Assembly (NCBI RefSeq): GCF_932526225.1
Contig: NC_064035.1
Coordinates: 21,937,969 to 22,001,968 of the forward strand
Origin: Nematostella vectensis
Lineage: Eukaryota > Cnidaria > Anthozoa > Actiniaria > Edwardsiidae
DNA: 64,000 bases
Reading direction: 5' to 3'
The position numbers were made by a program, and so were the translations under genes. Shown here one piece after another: positions 29,992 through 39,833 of this stretch. Position 1 is the stretch's first letter; each line of letters starts with the position of its first letter. Under the pieces are notes generated by a model. It was not told the DNA's origin, did no database searches, and saw nothing but the letters and a program-made list of their open reading frames with translations.

Positions 29992-30031
29992 ACCGCCGAA
30001 GAAAAACCAGAAATGTCACGAAAAAATTGCT

Positions 30032-30228
30032 AAATCGCTTCCTACGTCTTAGCACGAAACGACGTTTGATCAGAGAGCATTTGCCGCTCGGTGCAAAGCT
30101 ACCCTTCGAAAGCATACCGCTGCACCACGCGCGCCGGCGCAGGTCGCGTACGCATAACCTCTAGATATCTTAGACACTGCCCTGTGTTGTGAGTCTAACC
30201 TTGCCTAAATGCGAGCATTTAGCCTCAT
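30032..30228 (-). repeat. Repeat A1 of the DIRS/Ngaro-like element
   Basis: 197-bp direct copy of 25704-25900. It marks the 5' (minus-strand) edge of the element; similarity ends at AGCCTCAT (30228). Confidence 0.9.
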
Positions 30229-30258
30229 AAAAAACAATTGTAGTTATTTTTTTTTTAG

Positions 30259-30612
30259 CATGAATGGTAGCTTTATTTGCAACCAGCACATAACGGATAG
30301 TAAACACAGGACCAAACTACAAGAAAGAAGCGTCGGTCTCGGAGAGAACATTTCGGAAATATTTGATGTCGAGCTAGGTGACATAAATGAATACATTTGT
30401 CGAGCTTGTTTGGCAAGTGTGATTAGGTAAAGGGACCCCCTGCAAAAGTACTAAGAAAAGGTGGCAAACAAATCGCGAGAAGACAAATTTTGAGTTACGA
30501 CGATGAGCCGTCTCAAGAAAATCTGCGATTACCTCACTCGATTGTCTCGGATGAACAGCTACTAGAAAGCCACCGAGAGTCAGAGAGTATTGGCGAACTA
30601 TACAAAGTCCAG
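30259..30612 (+). pseudogene. Zinc-domain (ZAD-like) exon fragment with frame break
   Basis: A T-rich tract ending TTTTTTAG (acceptor, 30257-30258) precedes a frame reading MNGSFICNQHITDSKHRTK, VELGDINEYICRACLASVIR, then TAG at 30424-30426 region. The spacing IC..H ... YICRAC resembles ZAD-like zinc domains seen in many cnidarian proteins. The next frame continues without stop as KGPPAKVLRKGGKQIARRQ ... ELYKVQ to a donor CAG|GTAGGT at 30612. Either one base is missing near 30425, or ATTAG|GTAAAG is a true donor and the second part is intronic. No other exons were found; it sits just outside the DIRS-like element and may be an isolated remnant. Confidence 0.45.
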
Positions 30613-30734
30613 GTAGGTTTGAAATTTATTTTAGCTTATTTTGCTATCACAAACATTAAAAAACATATTAAAATCCTATGAAAAAATTATTAATAAAAAA
30701 ATATTGACTTAGTTTTGGGGAGAAGAAAAATATA

Positions 30735-32530
30735 AAACGCAGTGTCTACTTGCACGGCTTCCGGTAAAGGAGGAAAAAAACTAGCTGCACGGCTGTCTCC
30801 TATTTTCTCGATTTTAAGCCTAAATAAGAAGTTTCTGGCTTTAAAAACCTTCCACGATTATTTAAAACAGCCAAGCGATATTTTTCAGCTTGAAAAGCTA
30901 TGCAACGAGCGGCCCGCAAATGCTCGGCACAGTATGAACGAAGCGTGGAGTTCGACACTTGTTTTCGCCATATTACAGCCGTGCACGGAGAGAAAGAAAC
31001 CAGATGCACTGCCCTTTTTTCTTTTCGCCATTTTAGGCAAAAATGAAAAGTTCTGACTTTAAAAACAAAACAAAAATTATTTAGAATAGTAAAGCGATTG
31101 CATTGAGCTTAAAAACATCGCAGTTGTTTACTTGCACGGCTTCCGGTAAAGGAGGAAAAAAATCTAGCTGCACGGCTGTCTCCCATTTTCTCGCTTTTAA
31201 GCCTAAATAACAAGTTTCTGGCTTTGAAACACTTCCAGGATTATTTAAAACAGGCAAGCTATGATTTCAAGCCTGAAAAGCTATGAAACGAGCGGCCCGC
31301 AAATGCTTGGCACGGTATGAACGAAGAGTGGAGTTCGACACAGTCGTTTTCGCCATATTACAGCCGTGCACGGAGAGAACAAAACTAGATGCACGGCCCT
31401 TTTTTCTTTTCGCCATTTTAAGCCAAAATGAAAAGTTCTGACTTTAAAAACCTCCAACTGTTATTTAGAACCGTCAAGCGATGGCTTTGAGCTTGAAAAA
31501 AATTGCAAAAGGCGACATGCGAATGCTCGGCACATAACTTGAACGAAGCCTGGAATTCGACACAGCCGTTTTCGCCATCGATCGCCAAGCCACACAGGTA
31601 AGAACTAAGTTAAAATATTTTCTGGCGCTAATCTTTGGCTATGGATTACTAAGACTGCTTTATCCACCAATTTCTGGACGATAGCTATCACTAAGAGCCA
31701 AGAAACCACTCTTTTAATAAAAAATCACGCCAATCCATAAGCTCTCGGAAACGCTAGATGCACGGCTGTCACAAAAATATCCGGTTCGCTTCGAAAAACT
31801 CAATCTAAAATTAAAATATTGAACATCTGAATTGTGAAGAATCGTTTCTAAAGACAGTGAAAAATATAAACACAGCAATAAATTTCTAAGGCCCAACAGT
31901 CCATAACAGAACATAACAACAAAACAAGTTGGACAAAGCTTTGGGGGAGGGGAGGTTGACGAATTGCATTGAAAAGGGTATTTCTTACTTTTTTAGCCAG
32001 AATCTATACAATTTTTTTATTATAATTCTTCCGTTTGTTAAATAATCTACAGGGCTGTAGCATGCCTCAAAATGTTGGCGGGGGGGGGGGGGGGGGTGGC
32101 ACAATACAGAAACATTAAGATAATATTAAGGGGACACAGCCACACCCCTACTTGTCATTTCCTTGTGCCCCAACCCCTGCTGCGGCCCTGATCTATTTGA
32201 TTATTCATTTATTTACTTATTCACATTTATTTACAGATTGATACCCATATTATCTAATATGATATTACATTTCTCTCTTATACTTTGTTTTTTATCTATT
32301 TTGCTTGTTTGTTTGTTCCCCATATGATCTCACTTGATTGCCCACGATTGCAGCTTATTTCACTGTGTGATCACAACCAATCCCATTAATGCAAAGTGAT
32401 TTCCATATGATCAAACATTGTTGCACGAAATCACTGTCAATCACAAACCAGCCTTTATTATCAATATCATTATTATTATCATTATTACTCTTATCATTAG
32501 TTGTTTGCAAGCAGCATTTCTTTGGGATTC
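30735..32530. repeat. Left arm of a large inverted repeat
   Basis: Matches in inverted orientation the region 34755-36292. The best part is 30735-32007 against 35335-36292, sharing TCTACTTGCACGGCTTCCGG, GCTGCACGGCTGTCTCC, CATTTTCTCG-type stretches and AAAAGGGTATTTCTTACT. The left arm carries an internal direct duplication of about 380 bp (TTGCACGGCTTCCGGTAAAG at about 30748 and 31130). Inner, more diverged pairs include GTTGTTTGCAAGCAGCAT (32500) against ATGCTGCTTGCAGACAAC (34761). No transposase was recognised. Confidence 0.75.
32075..32096. repeat. Poly-G tract
   Basis: Run of about 18 G, potential G-quadruplex. Confidence 0.8.
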
Positions 32531-33512
32531 TCTATTTCATTTGTAAAAATATAAATGAATAATAATGATAAAAATGGTAATAATGATAATAATGATAATG
32601 GCTGCCCTATCCCTATACTTTAAGACCTTTTCATAGGTACACATACTATCCTCTTGCATGTTTTATGCTGTTTGTGGACAAGAAATAAATTGGTTTGCTA
32701 ACTGAATATCATTTGAACATTTAAGACCCTGATTTGCTGTCTCTAAAGGGTTCAAATTTCTGTTGACCACACCCATTCTGCTATCCTATACCTAACCAGG
32801 GGGGTCATGTAGAAGCTATCAGAAGATTTCACCTGATTGGATTGATGCACCACAGACAAAACAATAGAACGGGAATACAATAGAACAATGAGGTAATCCA
32901 GCCAATCCTGTTAGGCCTTACGAGAGGACTTCTACACCTCTCAACCCGGGAGCTGGCAGGCGGAGCTGGCCTAAAAAAGTGGGAGGCCCAAGGCAAAATT
33001 CAGAGACAATTATAGGACTGGGTGACTTTTCTAGACTTTTAAAATGGTAAAAATTGATGGAATGTTGTGGAAAATAGCTTTCTAATACATATACTTACCT
33101 GTTTCGATACCATGCACTGATCTGAAAAGAGGAGGGTTGATGGCTCCCTTGTGAAAACTCAAATGAAAAATGCCTCAATACTCCGCCCCTAAGTGACGGT
33201 TCATGTACAACTTTAGGATGGAAATATTATGGTATTAATTCTGGTGTTGTGTAGGTTGTTGTAGTGGAAGGGGAAGGCTAAGTGGATGGGGATGTTAGAT
33301 GTGGCATACAGTATAATAATGGAGGGGCTCTGTTGCTAGTGTGCTGGTGATATGGCAGGAGGGCTGTTCCTAAAGGAATTTGTCATAAGTGAGAAAACGT
33401 GTTCAGCTGGCTCAACATGGAGAAATTAACCAGCAGTTGGTGCTTAGAGAACCTAAGGAACCCTTAGGAGAGGAACTATGGAGCAGAGGAGCTTTATACC
33501 AGGAGGGGTATG
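32531..33512. other. Non-coding spacer of the inverted repeat
   Basis: ATT/AAT microsatellite-like stretches at about 32450-32600; no gene recognised. Confidence 0.5.
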
Positions 33513-33672
33513 CAGCGGCTTAGTCAGGATTTTTAACAGAAAGGGGGGCCAGAGGCCCTTTCAGGGCATTTTCTCCTGTATTTTATGTCCTTATACATTT
33601 ACTGTATTTTTGGCTCCTAAAGGAGGAAGGGGGGGGCAGGCCCCCTTGGTCACCCCATTGGCTACGCCCCTG
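33513..33672. mobile_element. 160-bp MITE, second copy of the 5-bp-duplication family
   Basis: Starts CAGCGGCTTAGTCAGGATTT and ends TTGGCTACGCCCCTG. GTATG flanks both sides (33508-33512 and 33673-33677). Same termini and interior as 23168-23316 (TTTTTAACAG, ACATTTACTG). Confidence 0.8.
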
Positions 33673-34118
33673 GTATGCCAGGTGTTATCTCCTGCAAATC
33701 ACCCCATTAAATCCATTCCACCTAAAATACCTATATACAACCATACTTCCAGACCAATTAAGTTCATATTTAGATTGATCTCTAAGATTCTTTATGATAA
33801 GGTTTACTAATCATAGTGACGTATGAATAAAAAACCATCAGAGATGATTAATTCAACATATCTAATTTTTGCGATTATGTTCTTACTTGGTTGTGTGTTT
33901 TAGAGGGCCACATTATGATTATTATGATTATCTCAAGATATACAATGCTCAGGCACATACACAGGGGGTGTGCAGGGTGCATGAGCACCCCCTTGGAGGC
34001 CAGAAAATGGGTCGTTTCTTCAAATATTTTCCTCTTTCCATATCCCCCTTCAACCAATGCTGGGTACGCGCCTGGTGCTAACCTTAATGAAAAGAATGAT
34101 ACAGTAATTATTATCATA
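33673..34118. other. Non-coding; possible further CAG-ended MITE at about 33960-34075
   Basis: CAGGGGGTGTGCAGGGTGCA and GGGTACGCGCCTGG could be decayed inverted termini; not firmly supported. Confidence 0.25.
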
Positions 34119-34468
34119 CCTGTCAACTCTCCCGCATTAGGCAGGAGTCTCAAGATTTTGGACCCTTTCTCCCGCTCTCCGCGTTGAGCACCAAATCTCC
34201 CGCTTTTTAGCGATTTTTATCGCTTCAAAAAAATTATTCTATAGAAAATCGTTATTTTGCCTATTTTCTATTAAAATATTTGAGACAGTAATTTCCTTGC
34301 ATAGCGCAATTTATCTAACACTCTCGGGAGATCTATAAGTGGATTTGTTCGCGAGAGCTTTTGGTAAATGCCTGCAAGGTTAAACCCTTCCCTCCCCCTA
34401 AAAAATGAATATACTCCACCCCTCCCTCCAAAAATTCTCAAGCCTTGACATTTTCGGAGGTTGACAGG
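34119..34468. mobile_element. 350-bp MITE, CCTGTCAAC termini, TA duplication
   Basis: Starts CCTGTCAACTCTCCCGC and ends GGAGGTTGACAGG, flanked by TA (34117-34118 and 34469-34470). Contains repeated CTCCCGC motifs. Immediately followed by a related MITE. Confidence 0.8.
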
Positions 34469-34487
34469 TATGTATTATGATTGTATA

Positions 34488-34657
34488 GCTGTCACCCGCA
34501 TAAGACACTTGTCACATGATTTTGGACCTCATCATAAGCCTAATATTTGTGAGAATATTCCTACAGTCTCTGTATTCACCCGCATTGGCTCTTGTTTTTT
34601 TTTCGCATATTTACTGTATTTCACCCGCAAGATTTCTGTTCAAGTTGGGTTGACAGC
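34488..34657. mobile_element. 170-bp MITE, GCTGTCA termini, TA duplication
   Basis: Starts GCTGTCACCCGC and ends GGGTTGACAGC with TA on both sides (34486-34487 and 34658-34659). Same length and interior as 1951-2120. Confidence 0.8.
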
Positions 34658-34890
34658 TATATGTGATTGTTAGTATTACCATTGTCATCACCACCATTAT
34701 TATTATTATTATTATTACTACTATAATATTATTATTTCATATTTCCATAATCAAAATTTAGATGCTGCTTGCAGACAACTAATAATATGATGATGATAAA
34801 TAATTGATGATGATAAATATTCGAGGGTGATAACCACAGCCTTATATAAATAATCAAACAAACAAAAATAAAAACCAACAGATAAAATTA
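34658..34890. other. ATT microsatellite and diverged inverted-repeat arm
   Basis: ATTATTATT run at about 34697-34735, then sequence inverted relative to 32480-32530. Confidence 0.5.
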
Positions 34891-35146
34891 TACACCTATT
34901 TCAATAAAGGTTGTCAGTGCAAATCGCAAATGGCAAATGGCGATTAGCAAATGGCAGTTCTAAGACCGAAAGTAACCATGCGTCTCGAAGAATATTGATA
35001 AATCAAACAATTATCCATTAAAGGTTACCAATGCTTGGCTCTGACATTGCTGGACTTTTTTTAACACCTTCAATTTTACGAATAATTAGTACCCAGCCAT
35101 TTGCCTTTCGCCATTTGCACTGACAACCTTTTTTGAAATAGGTGTA
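34891..35146. mobile_element. 256-bp MITE with about 40-bp TIRs, TA duplication
   Basis: Starts TACACCTATTTCAATAAAGG and ends in its inverted form, ... GAAATAGGTGTA. TIRs continue through GTTGTCAGTGCAAAT. TA on both sides (34889-34890 and 35147-35148). Interior has CAAATGGC-type subrepeats. Confidence 0.85.
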
Positions 35147-35334
35147 TATCAAACACCAGAAATACAAATTAACAGACAAATAAATGAAATAAATAAACAT
35201 ATAAAACATTATAAATATAATAGACAATGAGAATAAATCTGTAAATTAAAGTTAAAGTAAATAAGTAATTAAATAAATAAATGAATAATTAAATATATTA
35301 TTGAATAAACGCAAGAATAAGAATAAAGAAATGA

Positions 35335-36292
35335 TATAGATTCGGGCTAAAAGAGTAAGAAATACCCTTTTCAATTCAATTCATCACCCTCCCCTCCCCC
35401 AAAGTTTTGTCCACCATCTTGTTTTGTTGTTATGTTCTGTTGGGCCTTAGACATTTATTGCTGTGTTTATATTTTTACTGATCCTTTAGAAACGATTCTT
35501 CACAATTTAGATGTTCAATATTTGGATTTTAGATTGAGTTTTTCAAAGCGAACCGGATATTTATGTGACAGCCGTGCATCTGAATACATCTAAATATTTT
35601 AACTTAGTTCTTACCTGTTTGGCTTGGCGATCGATGACGAAAACGGCTGTGTCGAATTCCAGGCTTCGTTCATTATATGCCGAGCATTCGCATGTCGCCT
35701 TTTGCATTTTTTTTCAAGCTCAAAGCCATCGCTTGACGGTTCTAAATAACAGTTGGAGGTTTTTAAAGTCAGAACTTTTCATTTTTGCTTAAAATGGCGA
35801 AAAGAAAAAAGGGCCGTGCATCTAGTTTTGTTCTCTCCTTGCACGGCTGTAATATGGCGAAAACGACTGTCGAACTTCGTTCATACCGTGCCGAGCATTT
35901 GCGGGCCGCTCTTTTCATAGCTTTTCAGGCTTAAAATCATCGCTTGCCTGTTCTAAATAATCCTGGAAGTGTTTCAAAGCCAGAAACTTGTTATTTAGAC
36001 TAAAAATCGAGACAATGGGAGACAGCCGTGCAGCTAGTTTTTTTTCCTGCTTTAAGGCTGGTTCACACTAGCGACATAACGACATAACATCGCGCCCTTA
36101 TGTCCTTGTATAACGACATTGACATAACGACATAAGAAAAAAAAAAACATGTTGTTTCTCCTATGTCGTTATGTGTCCGTCGTTATGTCATTATTTTGAA
36201 CCATTCACAGTTTAAACATAGGAAAAAAGAGTGTCCGTTATGTCGCTAGTGTGAACCAGCCCTTACCGGAAGCCGTGCAAGTAGACACTGCG
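35335..36292. repeat. Right arm of the large inverted repeat
   Basis: Inverted relative to 30735-32007. It lacks the duplicated segment and a roughly 170-bp piece of the left arm, and contains the inserted MITE at 36055-36262. Ends GTAGACACTGCG, matching the outer edge CGCAGTGTCTAC of the left arm. Confidence 0.8.
36055..36262. mobile_element. 208-bp Harbinger-like MITE, TTA duplication
   Basis: Starts AGGCTGGTTCACACTAGCGA and ends TCGCTAGTGTGAACCAGCCC; TTA on both sides (36052-36054 and 36263-36265). The GGGCTGGTTCACAC-type end and a 3-bp TTA duplication fit PIF/Harbinger. The interior is full of ACGACATA/TATGTCGT direct and inverted subrepeats. The uninterrupted site is visible in the left arm at about 30752-30770. 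Confidence 0.85.
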
Positions 36293-36304
36293 TAAAAACG
36301 TATA

Positions 36305-36690
36305 CCACAGGCGGTATGCGAATGCTCGGTACATAATGAACGAAGCGTGGGGTTCGACACTTAGTCGTTTTCGCCATTATTCGCCAAACCTCGGAGTTTA
36401 TACCTAAGTTAAAACATTTTCTAGTGCTTACCTATGATTATGAATTACTAAGACTGCTTTATACACCCATTTCTGGGCGATAGCCACCACTAAAAGCCAA
36501 GAAACCACTCTTTTAAGCAAAAATCACCCTAAACCAAAATAGGCCGTGCAAGAGCTTCGTAAACCCTCGAGAATGCTAGATGCACGGCCGTCACAAAAAT
36601 ATCCGGTTAGCTACGAAAAATCTTCTCTAAAGGATCAGAGAAAGAAATAGCTACAGGAATAAATTTCTAAAGCGCAAGGACCCTTTGTTT
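36305..36690 (+). repeat. Direct copy of part of the left inverted-repeat arm
   Basis: Same orientation as about 31508-31890: shared ATGCGAATGCTCGG, GATTACTAAGACTGCTTTA or near match, AAGAAACCACTCTTTTAA and TCACAAAAATATCCGGTT. This makes three related copies in two orientations in 6 kb. Confidence 0.75.
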
Positions 36691-37002
36691 ACCTACGTCG
36701 AAGAACATCTAACAGAACAAGATGGCCGACAAAACATGGTGGTGGGGAGGGGGAAGGGGATGTTTGCACGGAATTAGTCACGTGCTTAATTTGGCGGGAA
36801 ATGTGACTATAAAATCATACCACGTGAGCGCTTTCGCGGGAAAACTTGCAGATCCTAAGAACTGAGAAACACGGTAAGTTCGCAAGTTAGTCGTATTAGT
36901 CGTATAATTCTTGATCTAAATATGCTACGATCTACCAAGGAATATCAAGTGGTTCCACAAAAAAAGTACCGACTTTTTTTTTGCAAACCATTTTTTTATT
37001 AA
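36691..37002. other. Non-coding left flank of the ribozyme array
   Basis: No feature recognised; T-run at about 36975 and 36989. Confidence 0.4.
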
Positions 37003-37092
37003 GTGTGAACTTTAGAAGCACACTAGCATACACACATTGGCACCAGTCGGGCCAAAACGGGACGCTAGCACAGTCTATTACCCGTGCAGTTC

Positions 37093-37147
37093 GGCAACCA
37101 TGGACAGCTGTTTCGTCCTTATTAGGACTCGTCAGCATGGCATAGCC
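37093..37147 (-). ncRNA. Hammerhead ribozyme, monomer 1
   Basis: Minus strand, 5' to 3': GGC-UAUG-CCAUG (stem I strand with internal loop), core CUGACGAG, stem II UCC/GGA with loop UAAUAA, core CGAAAC, then AGCUGUC ending at the GUC cleavage site, then CAUGG-UU-GCC closing stem I. Conserved core CUGANGA and GAAA are exact. Stem III is only A-U and C-G with loop AGCU in a monomer, but ACAGCUGU is self-complementary and can form an 8-bp stem between two ribozymes, as reported for Penelope-associated and retrozyme hammerheads. Predicted cleavage lies between plus-strand 37103 and 37102. Confidence 0.9.
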
Positions 37148-37447
37148 GGTTTGCCTCAGTTAAACTTCATCGGCAAAAAAAACTGCAGGGCGACTTCGAC
37201 TCGAACGAAGTGCTTCAAACCACAGCTTAGATCCATGTGGGATCTAGAGCTGCGACCGGGCTAGCGTGATGCCAATTGTGCGGATCACGCATGCGACCTT
37301 TGCTAGTCTAAAACTCCGTCGGATAGCCAAACTATCCTTGCGAGTATGTATACATAAATGTGAACTTTAGAAGCACACTAGCATACACACATTGGCACCA
37401 GTCGGGCCAAGACGGGACGCTAGCACAGTCTATTACCCGTGCAGTTC

Positions 37448-37500
37448 GGCAACCATGGACAGCTGTTTCGTCCTTATTAGGACTCGTCAGCATGGCATAG
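37448..37500 (-). ncRNA. Hammerhead ribozyme, monomer 2, cut by the assembly gap
   Basis: Identical to monomer 1 as far as it can be read. The last two stem I bases fall after the gap, at 37701-37702. Confidence 0.85.
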
Positions 37501-37700
37501 NNNNNNNNNNNNNNNNNNNNNNNNNNNNNNNNNNNNNNNNNNNNNNNNNNNNNNNNNNNNNNNNNNNNNNNNNNNNNNNNNNNNNNNNNNNNNNNNNNNN
37601 NNNNNNNNNNNNNNNNNNNNNNNNNNNNNNNNNNNNNNNNNNNNNNNNNNNNNNNNNNNNNNNNNNNNNNNNNNNNNNNNNNNNNNNNNNNNNNNNNNNN
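37501..37700. other. Assembly gap, 200 N
   Basis: The flanking bases CATAG|CCGG continue the monomer without loss, so the gap hides a whole number of monomers (possibly none). True array length is unknown. Confidence 0.95.
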
Positions 37701-38003
37701 CCGGTTTGCCTCAGTTAAACTTCATCGGCAAAAAAAAACTGCAGGGCGACTTCGACTCGAACGAAGTGCTTCAAACCACAGCTTAGATCCATGTGGGATC
37801 TAGAGCTGCGACCGGGCTAGCGTGATGCCAATTGTGCGGATCACGCATGCGACCTTTGCTAGTCTAAAACTCCGTCGGATAGCCAAACTATCCTTGCGAG
37901 TATGTATACATAAATGTGAACTTTAGAAGCACACTAGCATACACACATTGGCACCAGTCGGGCCAAGACGGGACGCTAGCACAGTCTATTACCCGTGCAG
38001 TTC

Positions 38004-38058
38004 GGCAACCATGGACAGCTGTTTCGTCCTTATTAGGACTCGTCAGCATGGCATAGCC
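38004..38058 (-). ncRNA. Hammerhead ribozyme, monomer 3
   Basis: Core and stems identical to monomer 1. Confidence 0.9.
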
Positions 38059-38358
38059 GGTTTGCCTCAGTTAAACTTCATCGGCAAAAAAAACTGCAAG
38101 GCGACTTCGACTCGAACGAAGTGCTTTAAACCACAGCTTAGATCCATGTGGGATCTAGAGCTGCGACCGGGCTAGCGTGATGCCAATTGTGCGGATCACG
38201 CATGCGACCTTTGCTAGTCTAAAACTCCGTCGGATAGCCAAACTATCCTTGCGAGTATGTATACATAAATGTGAACTTTAGAAGCACACTAGCATACACA
38301 CATTGGCACCAGTCGGGCCAAGACGGGACGCTAGCACAGTCTATTACCCGTGCAGTTC

Positions 38359-38413
38359 GGCAACCATGGACAGCTGTTTCGTCCTTATTAGGACTCGTCA
38401 GCATGGCATAGCC
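38359..38413 (-). ncRNA. Hammerhead ribozyme, monomer 4
   Basis: Core and stems identical to monomer 1. Confidence 0.9.
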
Positions 38414-38713
38414 GGTTTGCCTCAGTTAAACTTCATCGGCAAAAAAAACTGCAAGGCGACTTCGACTCGAACGAAGTGCTTTAAACCACAGCTTAGATCC
38501 ATGTGGGATCTAGAGCTGCGACCGGGCTAGCGTGATGCCAATTGTGCGGATCACGCATGCGACCTTTGCTAGTCTAAAACTCCGTCGGACAGCCAAACTA
38601 TCCTTGCGAGTATGTATACATAAATGTGAACTTTAGAAGCACACTAGCATACACACATTGGCACCAGTCGGGCCAAGACGGGACGCTAGCACAGTCTATT
38701 ACCCGTGCAGTTC

Positions 38714-38768
38714 GGCAACCATGGACAGCTGTTTCGTCCTTATTAGGACTCGTCAGCATGGCATAGCC
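38714..38768 (-). ncRNA. Hammerhead ribozyme, monomer 5
   Basis: Core and stems identical to monomer 1. Confidence 0.9.
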
Positions 38769-39068
38769 GGTTTGCCTCAGTTAAACTTCATCGGCAAAAA
38801 AAACTGCAGGGCGACTTCGACTCGAACGAAGTGCTTTAATCCACAGCTTAGATCCATGTGGGATCTAGAGCTGCGACCGGGCTAGCGTGATGCCAATTGT
38901 GCGGATCACGCATGCGACCTTTGCTAGTCTAAAACTCCGTCGGATAGCCAAACTATCCTTGCGAGTATGTATACATAAATGTGAACTTTAGAAGCACACT
39001 AGCATACACACATTGGCACCAGTCGGGCCAAGACGGGACGCTAGCACAGTCTATTACCCGTGCAGTTC

Positions 39069-39123
39069 GGCAACCATGGACAGCTGTTTCGTCCTTATTA
39101 GGACTCGTCAGCATGGCATAGCC
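39069..39123 (-). ncRNA. Hammerhead ribozyme, monomer 6
   Basis: Core and stems identical to monomer 1. Confidence 0.9.
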
Positions 39124-39423
39124 GGTTTGCCTCAGTTAAACTTCATCGGCAAAAAAAACTGCAGGGCGACTTCGACTCGAACGAAGTGCTTTAAACCACA
39201 GCATAGATCCATGTGGGGTCTAGAGCTGCGACCGGGCTAGCGTGATGCCAATTGTGCGGATCACGCATGCGACCTTTGCTAGTCTAAAACTCCGTCGGAT
39301 AGCCAAACTATCCTTGCGAGTATGTATACATAAATGTGAACTTTAGAAGCACACTAGCATACACACATTGGCACCAGTCGGGCCAAGACGGGACGCTAGC
39401 ACAGTCTATTACCCGTGCAGTTC

Positions 39424-39478
39424 GGCAACCATGGACAGCTGTTTCGTCCTTATTAGGACTCGTCAGCATGGCATAGCC
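39424..39478 (-). ncRNA. Hammerhead ribozyme, monomer 7
   Basis: Core and stems identical to monomer 1. Confidence 0.9.
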
Positions 39479-39778
39479 GGTTTGCCTCAGTTAAACTTCA
39501 TCGGCAAAAAAAACTGCAGGGCGACTTCGACTCGAACGAAGTGCTTTAAACCACAGCTTAGATCCATGTGGGATCTAGAGCTGCGACCGGGCTAGCGTGA
39601 TGCCAATTGTGCGGATCACGCATGCGACCTTTGCTAGTCTAAAACTCCGTCGGATAGCCAAACTATCCTTGCGAGTATGTATACATAAATGTGAACTTTA
39701 GAAGCACACTAGCATACACACATTGGCACCAGTCGGGCCAAGACGGGACGCTAGCACAGTCTATTACCCGTGCAGTTC

Positions 39779-39833
39779 GGCAACCATGGACAGCTGTTTC
39801 GTCCTTATTAGGACTCGTCAGCATGGCATAGCC
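39779..39833 (-). ncRNA. Hammerhead ribozyme, monomer 8
   Basis: Core and stems identical to monomer 1. Confidence 0.9.

Larger units (their letters stand above)
25704..30228 (-). mobile_element. DIRS/Ngaro-like tyrosine-recombinase retrotransposon, degenerate
   Basis: Reading on the minus strand: repeat A1 (30228-30032), Gag (29991-28992), RT plus RNase H (28676-27152), tyrosine recombinase (27209-26196), 3' region B1 (26195-25901), repeat A2 (25900-25704), then B-like sequence. Gag, RT-RH and YR without protease or DDE integrase, together with split direct repeats, is the Ngaro-type plan within DIRS-like elements. No SGNH hydrolase or methyltransferase ORF is seen. Gag and RT-RH each carry frameshifts while YR is open. 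YR integration leaves no target duplication, and none is seen. Confidence 0.88.
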
